Shown: positions 17,424-27,214 of the stretch, piece after piece | Numbering within the stretch: the first letter of the stretch is position 1 | How the letters are laid out: the number at the start of each line of letters is the position of its first letter | Assembly (NCBI RefSeq): GCF_000972785.3 | Contig: NZ_CP011253.3 | Span: forward strand, 372,001 to 436,000 | Direction of reading: 5' to 3' | DNA: 64,000 nucleotides | DNA from: Pandoraea oxalativorans | Lineage (GTDB): Bacteria > Pseudomonadota > Gammaproteobacteria > Burkholderiales > Burkholderiaceae | Translations under genes and position numbers: made by a program | Notes under the pieces: model-generated | Told to the model about the DNA's origin: nothing | Databases searched by the model: none | Seen by the model: only the letters and a program-made list of their open reading frames with translations

Positions 17424-18682
17424 AGCTTCACCTTGGCGCAACGATTGTCGCTGTCGTGTCGGTCGCCACGTTCCCCATGCTCGTGCACGAGTAACGCGCG
17501 TTTGCGCTCCACGCCCCAGCGGTAGCCCGACAGCGCGCCATCGTTGCGCACGATCCGGTGACACGGAATCGCCACGGCGAGCGTGTTGGACGCACACGCC
17601 TGCGCCACGGCGCGCACGGCACGCGGCGAGCCGATGCGCTCGGCGATCTGGGCGTAGCTCGCGGTCTCACCGGCAGGTACGTCGCGCAAGGCTTGCCACA
17701 CACGTTGCTGGAACGCAGTGCCGCGCACGTCGAGCGGCAACGACAGACCGATGTGCGGCGATTCGACGAAGCCGACGACCTGCGCGACCCAGCGCTCGAA
17801 TTCGGCATCCGCGCCGACGAGTTCCGCTTTGGGGAAGCGATCCTGCAATTCGCGTACGAACGCGTCGGGGTCGTCGCCCAGCGAAATCGCGCACAGACCG
17901 CGCGAAGTCGCCGCCACGAGCAGTGCCCCGAGTGAGCACTGCGCGACGGCGAAGCGGATCGACTCCGCGTTGCCGCCTGCGCGGAAGGCCGCAGGTTTCA
18001 TGCCGAGCAGGGCGTCGGCGCTGGCGTAGAAACGGCCGTTGGAGTTAAAGCCAGCGTCGTAGAACGCCGACGTCACGCTGTCCGCCTCGGGTAACGCATC
18101 GCGCACGCGCTCGGCGCGGCGGGCGTTCGCATAGCCACGTGGCGTGACTCCCGTCACCGCGCGAAAGAGCCGATGAAAGTAGTGCGGGCTGAGTCCGGCT
18201 TCGGTGGCGAGCGTTTCGAGCGACGGCGGCACGTCGGCCGCTTCGATGCGGCGGCATGCGGCCGTCACCAGCGCCGCATGACGCGCGTCGAGCGCGCCCT
18301 GATCGGGCTTGCAGCGTTTGCACGGACGAAAGCCTGCACGCTCGGCCGCCGCTCGATCGGTGTGGAAAGCGACGTTCTCGCGGCGAGCGAGCCGCGCGCC
18401 GCACGAGGGACGGCAAAACACGCCGGTCGTGCGCACGGAGTAGAAGAATTCGCCGTCTGCCTGTTTGTCGCGCGCCACGACGGCGGCCCATTTGGCGTCG
18501 TCGGTGGCGTAGCGGGACGTCTGCGGACCCGTGCGCGAATCCGACGTATCGGACGTATGCGACGTATGCGACGTATCCGACGCATTCGCCATATCCGACG
18601 AGATGCGGTGCGAGGCATCGTTGTCGTGCGGGTCGCGGTGCTTGGGTGACGGACGTTTGGCGGTCATAGGATAGAAGTGCAT
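17420..18682 (-). CDS. ada: Bifunctional Ada: methylphosphotriester and O6-methylguanine methyltransferase, activator
   Basis: A 420-residue protein with all Ada parts. The zinc cysteines C90, C94, C121 and C124 (FCRPSC, PCKRCKPD) have the same spacing as Cys38, 42, 69 and 72 of E. coli Ada. An AraC-type helix-turn-helix follows (SLETLATEAGLSPHYFHRLF). The C-terminal O6-alkylguanine transferase carries PCHRIV. The protein repairs alkylated DNA and activates its own operon. The N-terminus is about 50 residues longer than E. coli Ada and holds a DTS/HTS repeat encoded by five 9-base units (18543-18587). GGGAG precedes the ATG at 18682; ATG 18667 is an alternative. Confidence 0.93.
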   Translation of the reverse strand: MHFYPMTAKRPSPKHRDPHDNDASHRISSDMANASDTSHTSHTSDTSDSRTGPQTSRYATDDAKWAAVVARDKQADGEFFYSVRTTGVFCRPSCGARLARRENVAFHTDRAAAERAGFRPCKRCKPDQGALDARHAALVTAACRRIEAADVPPSLETLATEAGLSPHYFHRLFRAVTGVTPRGYANARRAERVRDALPEADSVTSAFYDAGFNSNGRFYASADALLGMKPAAFRAGGNAESIRFAVAQCSLGALLVAATSRGLCAISLGDDPDAFVRELQDRFPKAELVGADAEFERWVAQVVGFVESPHIGLSLPLDVRGTAFQQRVWQALRDVPAGETASYAQIAERIGSPRAVRAVAQACASNTLAVAIPCHRIVRNDGALSGYRWGVERKRALLVHEHGERGDRHDSDNRCAKVKL

Positions 18683-18754
18683 CGCAAGGATCTCCCGAGG
18701 GCTGATGACTGGCTTTCAGTCTAGGGAGACGGTCGCGATGCTGCGCTCCGTTTC

Positions 18755-18767
18755 TTGCTATCGAATT
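18755..18767 (-). promoter_or_regulatory. Putative Ada box
   Basis: On the minus strand AAT-TCGATA-GCAA matches the AAT-N6-GCAA pattern of E. coli Ada-regulated promoters. It lies 73 bases upstream of the ada start, in keeping with autoactivation. Confidence 0.6.
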
Positions 18768-18779
18768 CGAGGTCCTTCG

Positions 18780-19769
18780 TCAGACGCCCGGCGGCATGGT
18801 GGTGCCGAGCTTCGCGGCGAAACTCATCACCATCACCAGCACGAGGGCTTCGATGGCGACGACGCGTGCGAAAGCGCTCGTATCAAGCGTCGTGTCGCCG
18901 GTGTCGAGCGCCAGACGCGGCAGAAAGTGCCAGCGGTTCCACGCGCCCAGCAACGCCGCACATGCGACGAGGACTAACTTCGTGATCAGCCATGCCAGAT
19001 AAGGGGCATTCTGCGCGCTGAACCAGAGCGACGCATTCTCACCGAGTGTGCGCCACGCGTTGAACGCGCCGGTGACGAGGGCGACGAGCATCGCCAGTGT
19101 GGCGACCGACGACAACCGTTCGCCGTAGGCGGCACGCGCGCCGACGGGCCAGTGACGCCAGCCCGGGATCACGCATCCGGCTATCAGCACCACGCCCGTC
19201 CACGATGCGGCTGCCGCCACGTGCAGCGTATGCACGCCGATGGCGAGCCACGGCATCGACGCATCTGCGGCGTGTCCCGTGCTCGCGCGCGCCAGCGCAA
19301 GAATCACGGTACCGGCGGCATAGACCCACCGGCCATAACGTTCCTGAAGATGCTCGCGCCGGTGATGCCGGTCGCGCGGATCGTCGGCAATCGGCATGAC
19401 GGCGCGCAGACGCCGCCGCGCTTCGTACCATGCCCACGCGCCCGCGCACAGCAGCGCTGCACCGAGCCCGGCCACCCACTGCGCGCGACCGAAATGCGTC
19501 TGCGTGAGTACGACCCACACGTCGCTGAACATCGCCGACGAATCGTCCCAGTCGCCGCCCGTCATCGCCTCGGTGCTTGCGAGCACATAGGCGATCCACG
19601 CGAGCACGGACAACCCGGCCGCGAACCCCGGTAGCACGCGCCGCGTGAGGCCACTGCGTACCGCGTGCGGGCTGCGCAGCAGCAACACGCCGAGGGCCAG
19701 CGCCAGCGCGAGATTCAGCAAGCCCGCCGTGGCGGGCTGCCAGGTGCCGGCGGCCAGATCTGCCGGCAT
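18780..19769 (-). CDS. copD: CopD-family copper-resistance membrane protein
   Basis: A 329-residue membrane protein with about eight helices. Conserved histidines lie in the second half (AIGVHTLHVAAAASWTGVV), the pattern of CopD, thought to move copper across the inner membrane. Its ATG at 19769 overlaps the copC stop codon by one base. The C-terminal part contains WLITKLVLVACAALLGAWNR, well conserved in CopD. The copC-copD pair suggests joint copper handling. Confidence 0.88.
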   Translation of the reverse strand: MPADLAAGTWQPATAGLLNLALALALGVLLLRSPHAVRSGLTRRVLPGFAAGLSVLAWIAYVLASTEAMTGGDWDDSSAMFSDVWVVLTQTHFGRAQWVAGLGAALLCAGAWAWYEARRRLRAVMPIADDPRDRHHRREHLQERYGRWVYAAGTVILALARASTGHAADASMPWLAIGVHTLHVAAAASWTGVVLIAGCVIPGWRHWPVGARAAYGERLSSVATLAMLVALVTGAFNAWRTLGENASLWFSAQNAPYLAWLITKLVLVACAALLGAWNRWHFLPRLALDTGDTTLDTSAFARVVAIEALVLVMVMSFAAKLGTTMPPGV

Positions 19770-20188
19770 CACTTCACGGTGAACTTGAAGCTGCCTTGGG
19801 TGCGATGACCGTCGCTCGCTACGGCCACCCAGTTCGCCTGATATTCCCCGGCGGCGAGTGTCGGGACGGCGAGCGTGAGGGTCTTGCGGGCGGCATCGAG
19901 TTCGGGCTTGGCCTGCGTGACGGCCTTGCCCTTGGCGTCGACGACGGTGAGCTTCGAGAGCGCGCCTTCGAGCGCCGAGTCGAACGTCACGCGTACCGAC
20001 TTCGGCGCCTCGACGGTAGCCTGCGCGGCAGGTTCGCTCGACGCGATGTGCGCGTGCGCCCAGGCTCCCTGCGACAGGCTGGCCAGCCCGATGACGGCCG
20101 CAGCGGTGAGACCCTGCGTGGCGCGCCGCAGCGCGCCGGTCGCGCGACGGGCCTGAGCAGCGGAGGAAGCGATTTTGGAAGTGCGCAT
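19769..20188 (-). CDS. copC: CopC-family periplasmic copper-binding protein
   Basis: A 139-residue protein starting at ATG 20188. A signal peptide ends with SLSQGAWA, so the mature protein would begin HAHIASSEPA. An N-terminal His is the Cu(II) ligand of CopC proteins. The domain is the usual beta-sandwich (VRVTFDSALEGALSKLTVVD, then AAGEYQANWVAVASDGHRTQG). It binds copper in the periplasm and probably hands it to CopD, whose gene overlaps. A longer reading frame exists upstream but the signal peptide fixes the start. Confidence 0.9.
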   Translation of the reverse strand: MRTSKIASSAAQARRATGALRRATQGLTAAAVIGLASLSQGAWAHAHIASSEPAAQATVEAPKSVRVTFDSALEGALSKLTVVDAKGKAVTQAKPELDAARKTLTLAVPTLAAGEYQANWVAVASDGHRTQGSFKFTVK

Positions 20189-20441
20189 ATCGAATTTGGC
20201 TAAAGAGACGGGAGCAAAGCGGCCGCCGGGCAGCGGGGGCGCGCGAGGATGATCGAACTGCGCGCGCCAACCGTCGGTGGCCATGACGCGCGTAGCGCGC
20301 CGCTCGCGCAGTATCGCAGACCTTGCAGACAGACGCAGCGACCCGCCGGTTCCGTCGCCGGACGCCTTGCGCGGCATCGTGTCGCGCCCTTACCAAGGAG
20401 GGGGCGCTGTCGGGCGCCCGGACGGAAATCCGTGGGTTATG

Positions 20442-20456
20442 TGCAACTGAGTTGCA
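20442..20456. promoter_or_regulatory. Operator palindrome 1 overlapping the G3E gene -35
   Basis: TGCAACT-G-AGTTGCA, a perfect 15-base palindrome. Its right arm shares bases with the -35 element TTGCAA at 20452. A near-identical palindrome follows at 20491. The placement fits repression of the G3E GTPase operon. Confidence 0.65.
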
Positions 20457-20480
20457 AAATCAAAAGAGTCGCCGTATCAT
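20452..20480 (+). promoter_or_regulatory. Sigma-70-type promoter of the G3E GTPase operon
   Basis: TTGCAA (20452-20457) and TATCAT (20475-20480) are separated by 17 bases. The promoter is bracketed by two palindromes. The predicted transcript has a leader of about 270 bases before the ATG at 20756. Confidence 0.6.
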
Positions 20481-20490
20481 CGCGCCATAT

Positions 20491-20505
20491 TGCAACTCGG
20501 TTGCA
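20491..20505. promoter_or_regulatory. Operator palindrome 2 just downstream of the predicted start site
   Basis: TGCAAC-TCG-GTTGCA, a perfect 15-base palindrome sharing the TGCAAC/GTTGCA arms with the one at 20442. The centres are 49 bases apart. Two sites, one on -35 and one after +1, are typical of a repressor. Confidence 0.65.
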
Positions 20506-20755
20506 TTTGTTGGGCTGCCGAGATGGCCACGCGATGTCCGGTGAATGGCTGGCATCGCCAAGAATGCGCGCTGACGCGCCTGCGAAAAGCGTGACGCTGC
20601 GTCGGTCCCCCCGACGGCGCGCGCCAGCGGCGTCATGCTTCGCCGTACCGGTCAACCCAGGCACCGTTGCGGCGGCACCCGCCTCCAGTGGGGCGACGTC
20701 GGCGCGCATCCTTCGGGCGAACGCCTGCCCCATAAGACCACAGGACTTTGTTGTC

Positions 20756-22012
<1,257 letters not shown>

Positions 22013-22016
22013 GCGC

Positions 22017-22511
22017 ATGAGTCGTACCCACGCGGGCAAGCCCGTCGCGGCGCGTGGGCGCGCGCTCACGCGAACGCCTGAACAGTCAGCGCGGGGTGCG
22101 CATACGCATGCCACCACCGAGACGCGCGCCCAGTTCACGTTGTCGCGCAGCTTTGTGTTCGAAGCGGCGCACACGCTGAACCGCCGCGACATCGATCCGC
22201 CGAGCATGGACGCGAGTCGTCGCATCCACGGCCACAGCTACCGTGCAACGGTGGAAGTGACCGGCGCGCCGATGGGCGAGTCGGGCATGGTGCTCGATCT
22301 GGCGCAGCTCGACGCTGCCCTCACGCGCGTGAGCGAGCGGCTCGATCACCGTCTGCTGGACGATGTCGCCGGACTCGGTCCCGCAACGTTGGAGAATCTC
22401 TGCGCGTTTATCTGGCGGGCACTCGCGCCGCATCTCGTGGGGCTATCGCGCGTCACCGTCAGTCGCGATGCGCGCGGGGACGCCTGCTCGCTCTCCATGC
22501 GCGAGGCATGA
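22017..22511 (+). CDS. 6-pyruvoyl-tetrahydropterin synthase / QueD-like protein lacking the usual Cys
   Basis: A 164-residue T-fold protein. Zinc ligands are present (FVFEAAHTL and RIHGHSY), as is the helix with LDHRLLDDV and a catalytic Glu region (GPATLENLCAFIW). In QueD a Cys stands just before R-x-H-G-H-S; here the segment reads SMDASRRIHGHSY with Ser at that place. The N-terminus is about 35 residues longer than usual and polar. It is translationally close (4 bases) to the G3E GTPase. It may be a zinc-sparing or divergent paralogue rather than the queuosine enzyme. Confidence 0.8.
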   Translation: MSRTHAGKPVAARGRALTRTPEQSARGAHTHATTETRAQFTLSRSFVFEAAHTLNRRDIDPPSMDASRRIHGHSYRATVEVTGAPMGESGMVLDLAQLDAALTRVSERLDHRLLDDVAGLGPATLENLCAFIWRALAPHLVGLSRVTVSRDARGDACSLSMREA

Positions 22512-22552
22512 AGCGCGGGTGCTCGTCGACGCACATTCGCGTGCGTCGATAC

Positions 22553-22592
22553 TAAAAAAGAGATGCGGCCGGCACCGTGAGGTACCGGCCGC
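22553..22592 (-). terminator. Rho-independent terminator of the pirin gene
   Basis: On the minus strand a 12-bp stem (one C/A mismatch) with arms GCGGCCGGTACC and GGTGCCGGCCGC, 4-base loop, then ATCTC and six T. It lies about 105 bases beyond the pirin stop. Confidence 0.7.
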
Positions 22593-22697
22593 GTGGACAC
22601 CGAAGGAAGGCGGTGCCCGGGGTGTGGCGCACGGCGGGAAGCTGCCCGTACGCCACGACCACTGTTGCCGACCTGAGCGACCAGCGCGGTCCGGGCC

Positions 22698-23417
22698 TTA
22701 GAAATCAGGCGTTTCCACCGGGCGCAGGTCGAACACAAGCACTTCGGCGTCGTTGCCACCGGACAACGTGAGTGCCGTCTCGTCGCGCACGCGCACACCA
22801 TCCCCTTCACCCAGCGCCACACCGTTGACGCTCACGCTGCCGCGTGCAACGTGCACGTAGGCGTAGCGGTTCGGCGCGAGCGTCAGCGTGGCGGATTCGT
22901 CACCGTCGAACAGCCCGGCGTACACGCGCGCATCCTGATGGATGTGCAGCGAGTTGTCGCTGCCGTCCGGCGAGATGATTTTGCGCAACTGGCCGCGCTT
23001 TTCTTCCGCCGTGAAGCGTTGTTGCTGATACTCCGGTGCGATGCCCGTCTGGTTCGGCACGATCCAGATCTGCAGGAAGTGCACCGAATCGGTCTTCGAG
23101 TGGTTGAACTCGCTGTGCGCCACGCCACGTCCCGCGCTCATCAGTTGCACGTCGCCCGGCTCGATCACGGAACCCGTACCCATGGTGTCCTTGTGTTCGA
23201 GCGCGCCTTCGAGCACGTACGAAAAGATCTCCATGTCGCGGTGCGGGTGCTTGCCGAAGCCCTGTGCCGGCGCCACGCGGTCGTCGTTGATCACCAGCAG
23301 GTCGGAGAAGCCGACTTGCTTCGGATCGTAGTAATTCGCAAACGAGAACGTGTGGTGCGAGTTCAGCCAGCCATGGTTGGCAACGCCTCGGTCTGCAGCT
23401 TTTCTGATGTCCAGCAT
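22698..23417 (-). CDS. Pirin-family protein (YhhW-like)
   Basis: A 239-residue bicupin. The N-terminal cupin has the metal site FGKHPHRDMEIFSYVLEGAL, with two His, then a His in LEHKDTMG and MSAGRGVAHSE. This is the His/Glu pattern of pirin and YhhW, which can act as quercetin 2,3-dioxygenase. The C-terminal cupin is degenerate. It is cytoplasmic. It is divergent from phzF with a Fur-like palindrome in the shared region. In vivo substrate unknown. Confidence 0.92.
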   Translation of the reverse strand: MLDIRKAADRGVANHGWLNSHHTFSFANYYDPKQVGFSDLLVINDDRVAPAQGFGKHPHRDMEIFSYVLEGALEHKDTMGTGSVIEPGDVQLMSAGRGVAHSEFNHSKTDSVHFLQIWIVPNQTGIAPEYQQQRFTAEEKRGQLRKIISPDGSDNSLHIHQDARVYAGLFDGDESATLTLAPNRYAYVHVARGSVSVNGVALGEGDGVRVRDETALTLSGGNDAEVLVFDLRPVETPDF

Positions 23418-23514
23418 GATGGGCTCCTGTCACTTCTTCGTTAAGTTAGGAGGCTGTGTTGGCCTCGATGAATGACATTTTAGAGTCCCCCGCGAGAACC
23501 ACAATCCGTCTGAT

Positions 23515-23533
23515 TTGAGAATCATTGTCTCAA
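23515..23533. promoter_or_regulatory. Fur-like palindrome between pirin and PhzF genes
   Basis: TTGAGA-ATCATTG-TCTCAA; the centre differs from the Fur consensus GATAATGATAATCATTATC at only a few bases. It lies about 100 bases upstream of the pirin start. Iron control is a guess; a LysR site (T-N11-A) is the alternative. Confidence 0.4.
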
Positions 23534-23799
23534 TATGGTTGTCAATTGGGGGCAGCCGATCAGGCGTGTCGTTTTCCGCCCGGACATCGGACGATTCCGA
23601 ACGCAGGGGGTACAAAACACCGAAAGTGGACTTGAGCGCCGCACGGGACGCCCGTGCGGCGGCGCGATGTGCGAGACTACGAGCCTTCTTTTGAAAGGCC
23701 GGACGACCGGCCAACCGGCGGCACCCCGCGCTCACGAGGCATGGGCGGCCGTGCAAATGTTCGATTCCGTCACGATCCACCTCTTACTGGAGCATCGCC

Positions 23800-24669
23800 A
23801 TGAGCCGCAGTTACGCATTCCGTATCGTCAATGTCTTCGCCGAAACCACGTTCGGCGGTAATCCGCTGTGCGTGTTCGAAGACGCTCGCGGCATGAGCGA
23901 CGACGAGATGCGATTGCTGGCCCGTCAGTTCAACCTGTCCGAGACGACATTCATTCTTCCCTCGGAGGCGGCCGACGCGCATGTGCGCATCTTCACCCCC
24001 GGCTACGAAATGCGTTTTGCGGGCCATCCGACGCTCGGTACCGCGCACGTGCTGCGTTCCCTGCGCGGCCTGGGCGATCACGTCACGCTACAGTTCGCCG
24101 CTGGTCTGGTGCCCGTGCAGGCGCAGGGCGACCACTGGACGCTAACCGCACCGTCGTCGGGCGAGCCGAAGATCCAGAAAGCCACCGAAGCGGATTCGGA
24201 TATCGCAGCGCTCGTGCGCCTGAGCCGTGACGATCTGGCGCAATCGCCGCAGTGGGTCGATACCGGAGCCGATCAGTTGCTGATTCCGGTGCGCGATGCC
24301 GACGCCGTTGCACGCGCCCAGCCCGATAGCGCCAAGCTCGAGCGTTGGCCGCTCTCGAGCCTCGAGCGCAAGACCGGTTATGTGTTCTCCATCGACGACC
24401 GTCAAGGCAACGAGTTGCAGGTCACGGCACGCTACTTCTTCACCACGCAGGGTGGCGGTGTCAGCGAGGATCCGGGCACGGGTTCGGCATGCGCCAATCT
24501 GGGCGGCTGGCTGATCGGGCAGGGTTATCCGTTGCCCGTGCGTGCGCGCGTGTCGCAGGGCGACGCCATCGAGCGTGTGTGCCGCCTGACGCTCGAAGTC
24601 ACGGCAGATCGCGAGATCCGTGTCGGTGGCAACGTCATTGAAATCGCCCGTGGCGAGGTCACGCTGTAA
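23800..24669 (+). CDS. PhzF-family isomerase/epimerase-like protein
   Basis: A 289-residue protein with the two-domain diaminopimelate-epimerase-like fold of PhzF. It has FAETTFGGNPLCVF near residue 12, the catalytic Glu in FNLSETTFI, and the signature MRFAGHPTLGTAHVL. The C-terminal half has the mirror motif GGGVSEDPGTGSACANLGGWL. PhzF proteins isomerise small acids; only the phenazine enzyme has a well-known substrate, and no phenazine genes are present here. The protein is cytoplasmic. The YigZ gene follows after 15 bases, suggesting an operon. Confidence 0.9.
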   Translation: MSRSYAFRIVNVFAETTFGGNPLCVFEDARGMSDDEMRLLARQFNLSETTFILPSEAADAHVRIFTPGYEMRFAGHPTLGTAHVLRSLRGLGDHVTLQFAAGLVPVQAQGDHWTLTAPSSGEPKIQKATEADSDIAALVRLSRDDLAQSPQWVDTGADQLLIPVRDADAVARAQPDSAKLERWPLSSLERKTGYVFSIDDRQGNELQVTARYFFTTQGGGVSEDPGTGSACANLGGWLIGQGYPLPVRARVSQGDAIERVCRLTLEVTADREIRVGGNVIEIARGEVTL

Positions 24670-24684
24670 AGGGACGACCGCCGT

Positions 24685-25269
24685 ATGTACGCTTTGGCAG
24701 CACCGGTAGAGACCGAGCTGGAAATTAGAAAGAGCCGCTTTATCGGCATCGTCATGCCTGTGACGTCGCGCGAGGCGGCCATGCGCGCGCTGGATGCACT
24801 GCGGGTGCGCTATCCGAGCGCCACGCATTACTGCTGGGTGCTGTTGTGCGAGGGGGCGTCGGGATTCGACGACGACGGCGAGCCGGGAGGCACCGCCGCC
24901 AAGCCGATGTACAACGTCCTCATGCACAAGGGACTGGCGAACGTGTTCGCGGTGGTGGTGCGCTACTACGGCGGGATCAAGCTGGGCGCAGGCGGGCTGA
25001 CGCGCGCGTACGGACAGGCGGTGAGCGAAGCGCTGAAGCTCGCAACGCTCACTGCCGTCGAACCGACAGTCGAAGCCCGTTACCGCTGTTCGTTTGCCCA
25101 CGAGGCGACGCTGCGCCGAATAGCGGAACGTCACGCCGCAGAGGTGCTCGACGCGGCTTACGATGACGCCGTCACCCTGCGCCTGCGGCTCAAGGTGCGC
25201 GACGTCGAAGCGTTCGAGGCCGACGCCACCGAAGCGCTCAGCGGCGGCCTCGTGCGAAGCGACGACTGA
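24685..25269 (+). CDS. YigZ/IMPACT-family protein
   Basis: A 194-residue protein. The N-terminal UPF0029 domain is clear: ELEIRKSRFIGIVMPVTSRE, then DDDGEPGGTAAKPMYNVL and VVVRYYGGIKLGAGGLTRAYG, the diagnostic signature. The C-terminal domain of about 60 residues fits DUF1949. YigZ proteins are cytoplasmic and linked to translation or nucleic acid binding; the exact role is unsettled. It begins 15 bases after phzF. Confidence 0.92.
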   Translation: MYALAAPVETELEIRKSRFIGIVMPVTSREAAMRALDALRVRYPSATHYCWVLLCEGASGFDDDGEPGGTAAKPMYNVLMHKGLANVFAVVVRYYGGIKLGAGGLTRAYGQAVSEALKLATLTAVEPTVEARYRCSFAHEATLRRIAERHAAEVLDAAYDDAVTLRLRLKVRDVEAFEADATEALSGGLVRSDD

Positions 25270-25328
25270 CGGGGCGGGTCGCCATCACTGGCGATCGCTC
25301 GCCGTCGCCTCGTCGTGCACATCGTGCA

Positions 25329-25871
25329 TTAGCGAACGTTCACAACCCCTCGCATGCCCGCTTCGAAGTGCCCCGGCTCAAGGCAGGCGAAATCCACCGT
25401 TCCGGCTTGCGTGAAGTGCCACACCAGCGTCTTGCGCTGACCGGGCTCGACCGTCACCGCGTTCGGCTCGGCGTGGGTCATGCCCGGCATCTGTTGCATC
25501 ATCTTTGCGTGCTCTGCGAGCGACGCCGCCGTGCCCAGCGTCAGTTCGTGACGGATCTTGCCGTTGTTCGTGACGACGAAGCGCACCGTGTCGCCACGCT
25601 TCACGGTCAGCGTGGCCGGTGAGAAGCGCATGGTGTCGCGCATGTCGACATCCACCGTGCGGGTCGCCTGCGCGTCGTTGCCGGGCTCGCCGATGGCCGC
25701 CGCCTCGCTGCTGTGGCCGTGCTGCATATGCATGGCGTGCGGGTCGTCGGCCATCACAGGCAGGCTGAGTAAGAGCGTGGTGGCGCCAAGGATGAGGGGG
25801 GCGGCAACCGAGCGGTTGAACAGCGATGCGATGTGCAAAGGGAGGTGCAAAGGGAAGTGCGGACGCGTCAT
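25329..25871 (-). CDS. Periplasmic cupredoxin-like copper protein
   Basis: A 180-residue protein starting at ATG 25871, which overlaps the multicopper oxidase stop as ATGA. A signal peptide ends near LLSLPVMADD. Residues after it are His/Met-rich (HAMHMQHGHSSE). The cupredoxin domain follows, with the blue-copper ligands His in GKIRHELTLG and CLEPGHFEAGM (C-x4-H-x4-M). It probably carries or buffers copper in the periplasm. It is the last gene of the copper operon. Confidence 0.88.
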   Translation of the reverse strand: MTRPHFPLHLPLHIASLFNRSVAAPLILGATTLLLSLPVMADDPHAMHMQHGHSSEAAAIGEPGNDAQATRTVDVDMRDTMRFSPATLTVKRGDTVRFVVTNNGKIRHELTLGTAASLAEHAKMMQQMPGMTHAEPNAVTVEPGQRKTLVWHFTQAGTVDFACLEPGHFEAGMRGVVNVR

Positions 25872-27214
25872 GATTTGACTCCGGTTTTGCCCGCGCTTGC
25901 GGGCGGGCGATGGGTAGAGGGTAACGCTGAAGTGCTGCCTTGCCAGGGACTCGCGACGGTGCCTCGTGGCGCGCGATACCAGCCGGGATCGCGATAGCTG
26001 TCGCGCGGCAGGTCTTGCCGCACTTTGAGGGTGGTGAACATGCCGCCCATTTCGATGGGGCCGTAGGGGCCGGTGCCCGTCATCATCGGCAGCGTGTTTT
26101 CGGGAATCGGCATTTCCATGCCGTTCATCGATGCGCCGGTTTCGCCCATCGCCATGTAGTCGGGAATGATGCGGGTGATCTTTTTCGCGATCTCGCGCTG
26201 ATTCACGCCGAGCATGGTCGGCACGTCGTGGCCCATCGGGTTCATCGTGTGGTGCGACTTGTGACAGTGCAAGGCCCAGTCGCCTGGCTCGGTGGCGTCG
26301 AACTCGATGGCGCGCATCTGTCCGACGGCCACGTCGGTGGTGACTTCCGGCCATTGCGCGGTGGGAGGCACCCAGCCGCCGTCGGTGCCGGTAACCTTGA
26401 ACTCGTGACCGTGCAGATGAATCGGGTGATTCGTCATCGTGAGGTTGCCGATGCGGATACGCACCCGGTCGCCCTGACGCGCCACCAGCGGATCGATGCC
26501 CGGAAACGCACGGCTGTTCCACGTCCAGAGATTGAAGTCCGTCATCTCGTTCACACGCGGCGTGCGCGTACCCGGGTCGATGGCGTAGGCGTTGATGAGG
26601 AACACATAGTCGCGATCGACCGGCATGAACGACGGGTCTTTCGGATGCGTGACCCAGAAGCCCATGAGGCCCATGGCCATCTGCATCATCTCGTCGGCGT
26701 GCGGGTGGTACATGAAGGTGCCGGGGCGCTTCGCCTCGAACTCGTAGACGTAGGTCTGGCCCGGTGCGATGGCGCGCTGGTTGAGACCGGCCACGCCGTC
26801 CATGCCGTTGGGCAGACGCTGGCCGTGCCAGTGCACGCTCGTGGCCTCCGGCAGCCGGTTCGTCACGTACAGACGAACGCGGTCACCCTCGACGACCTCG
26901 ATGGTCGGGCCCGGACTCTGACCGTTGTAACCCCAGAGATTGGCCTGCATGCCCGGTGCGATTTCACGCACTACGGGTTCGGCGACCAGATGGAATTCCT
27001 TGACGCCGTTGCGCATGCGCCACGGGAGCGTCCAGCCGTTGAGCGTGGCGACAGGGCGGTAGGGGCGTCCGTTGGGCGGGGCGAGCGGTTTGGCGGTGCT
27101 GGCGTCGCTGCGACTGGCGGCGTCCGGCAGCGCGGCGAGGCTGGTGCGTTCGACAGCCGCCGCGCCCACGACGGCGAGGCTGGCGTCACGCAGGAATCGT
27201 CGGCGCGAAGTCAT
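25868..27214 (-). CDS. Multicopper oxidase (CopA-like), Tat-exported
   Basis: A 448-residue protein. The N-terminus SRRRFLRDASLAVVGAAA is a twin-arginine signal. All four copper-binding segments are present: SVHWHGQRL, MYHPHADEM, NHPIHLHGHEF and LHCHKSHHTMNPMGH (including the T1 Cys region and Met). A Met-rich stretch (MAMGETGASMNGMEMPIPEN) is typical of cuprous oxidases. It likely oxidises Cu(I) in the periplasm for tolerance. Its ATG overlaps the end of the TolC-family gene as ATGA. The protein is shorter than Pseudomonas CopA, lacking its Met-rich insert. Confidence 0.9.
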   Translation of the reverse strand: MTSRRRFLRDASLAVVGAAAVERTSLAALPDAASRSDASTAKPLAPPNGRPYRPVATLNGWTLPWRMRNGVKEFHLVAEPVVREIAPGMQANLWGYNGQSPGPTIEVVEGDRVRLYVTNRLPEATSVHWHGQRLPNGMDGVAGLNQRAIAPGQTYVYEFEAKRPGTFMYHPHADEMMQMAMGLMGFWVTHPKDPSFMPVDRDYVFLINAYAIDPGTRTPRVNEMTDFNLWTWNSRAFPGIDPLVARQGDRVRIRIGNLTMTNHPIHLHGHEFKVTGTDGGWVPPTAQWPEVTTDVAVGQMRAIEFDATEPGDWALHCHKSHHTMNPMGHDVPTMLGVNQREIAKKITRIIPDYMAMGETGASMNGMEMPIPENTLPMMTGTGPYGPIEMGGMFTTLKVRQDLPRDSYRDPGWYRAPRGTVASPWQGSTSALPSTHRPPASAGKTGVKS

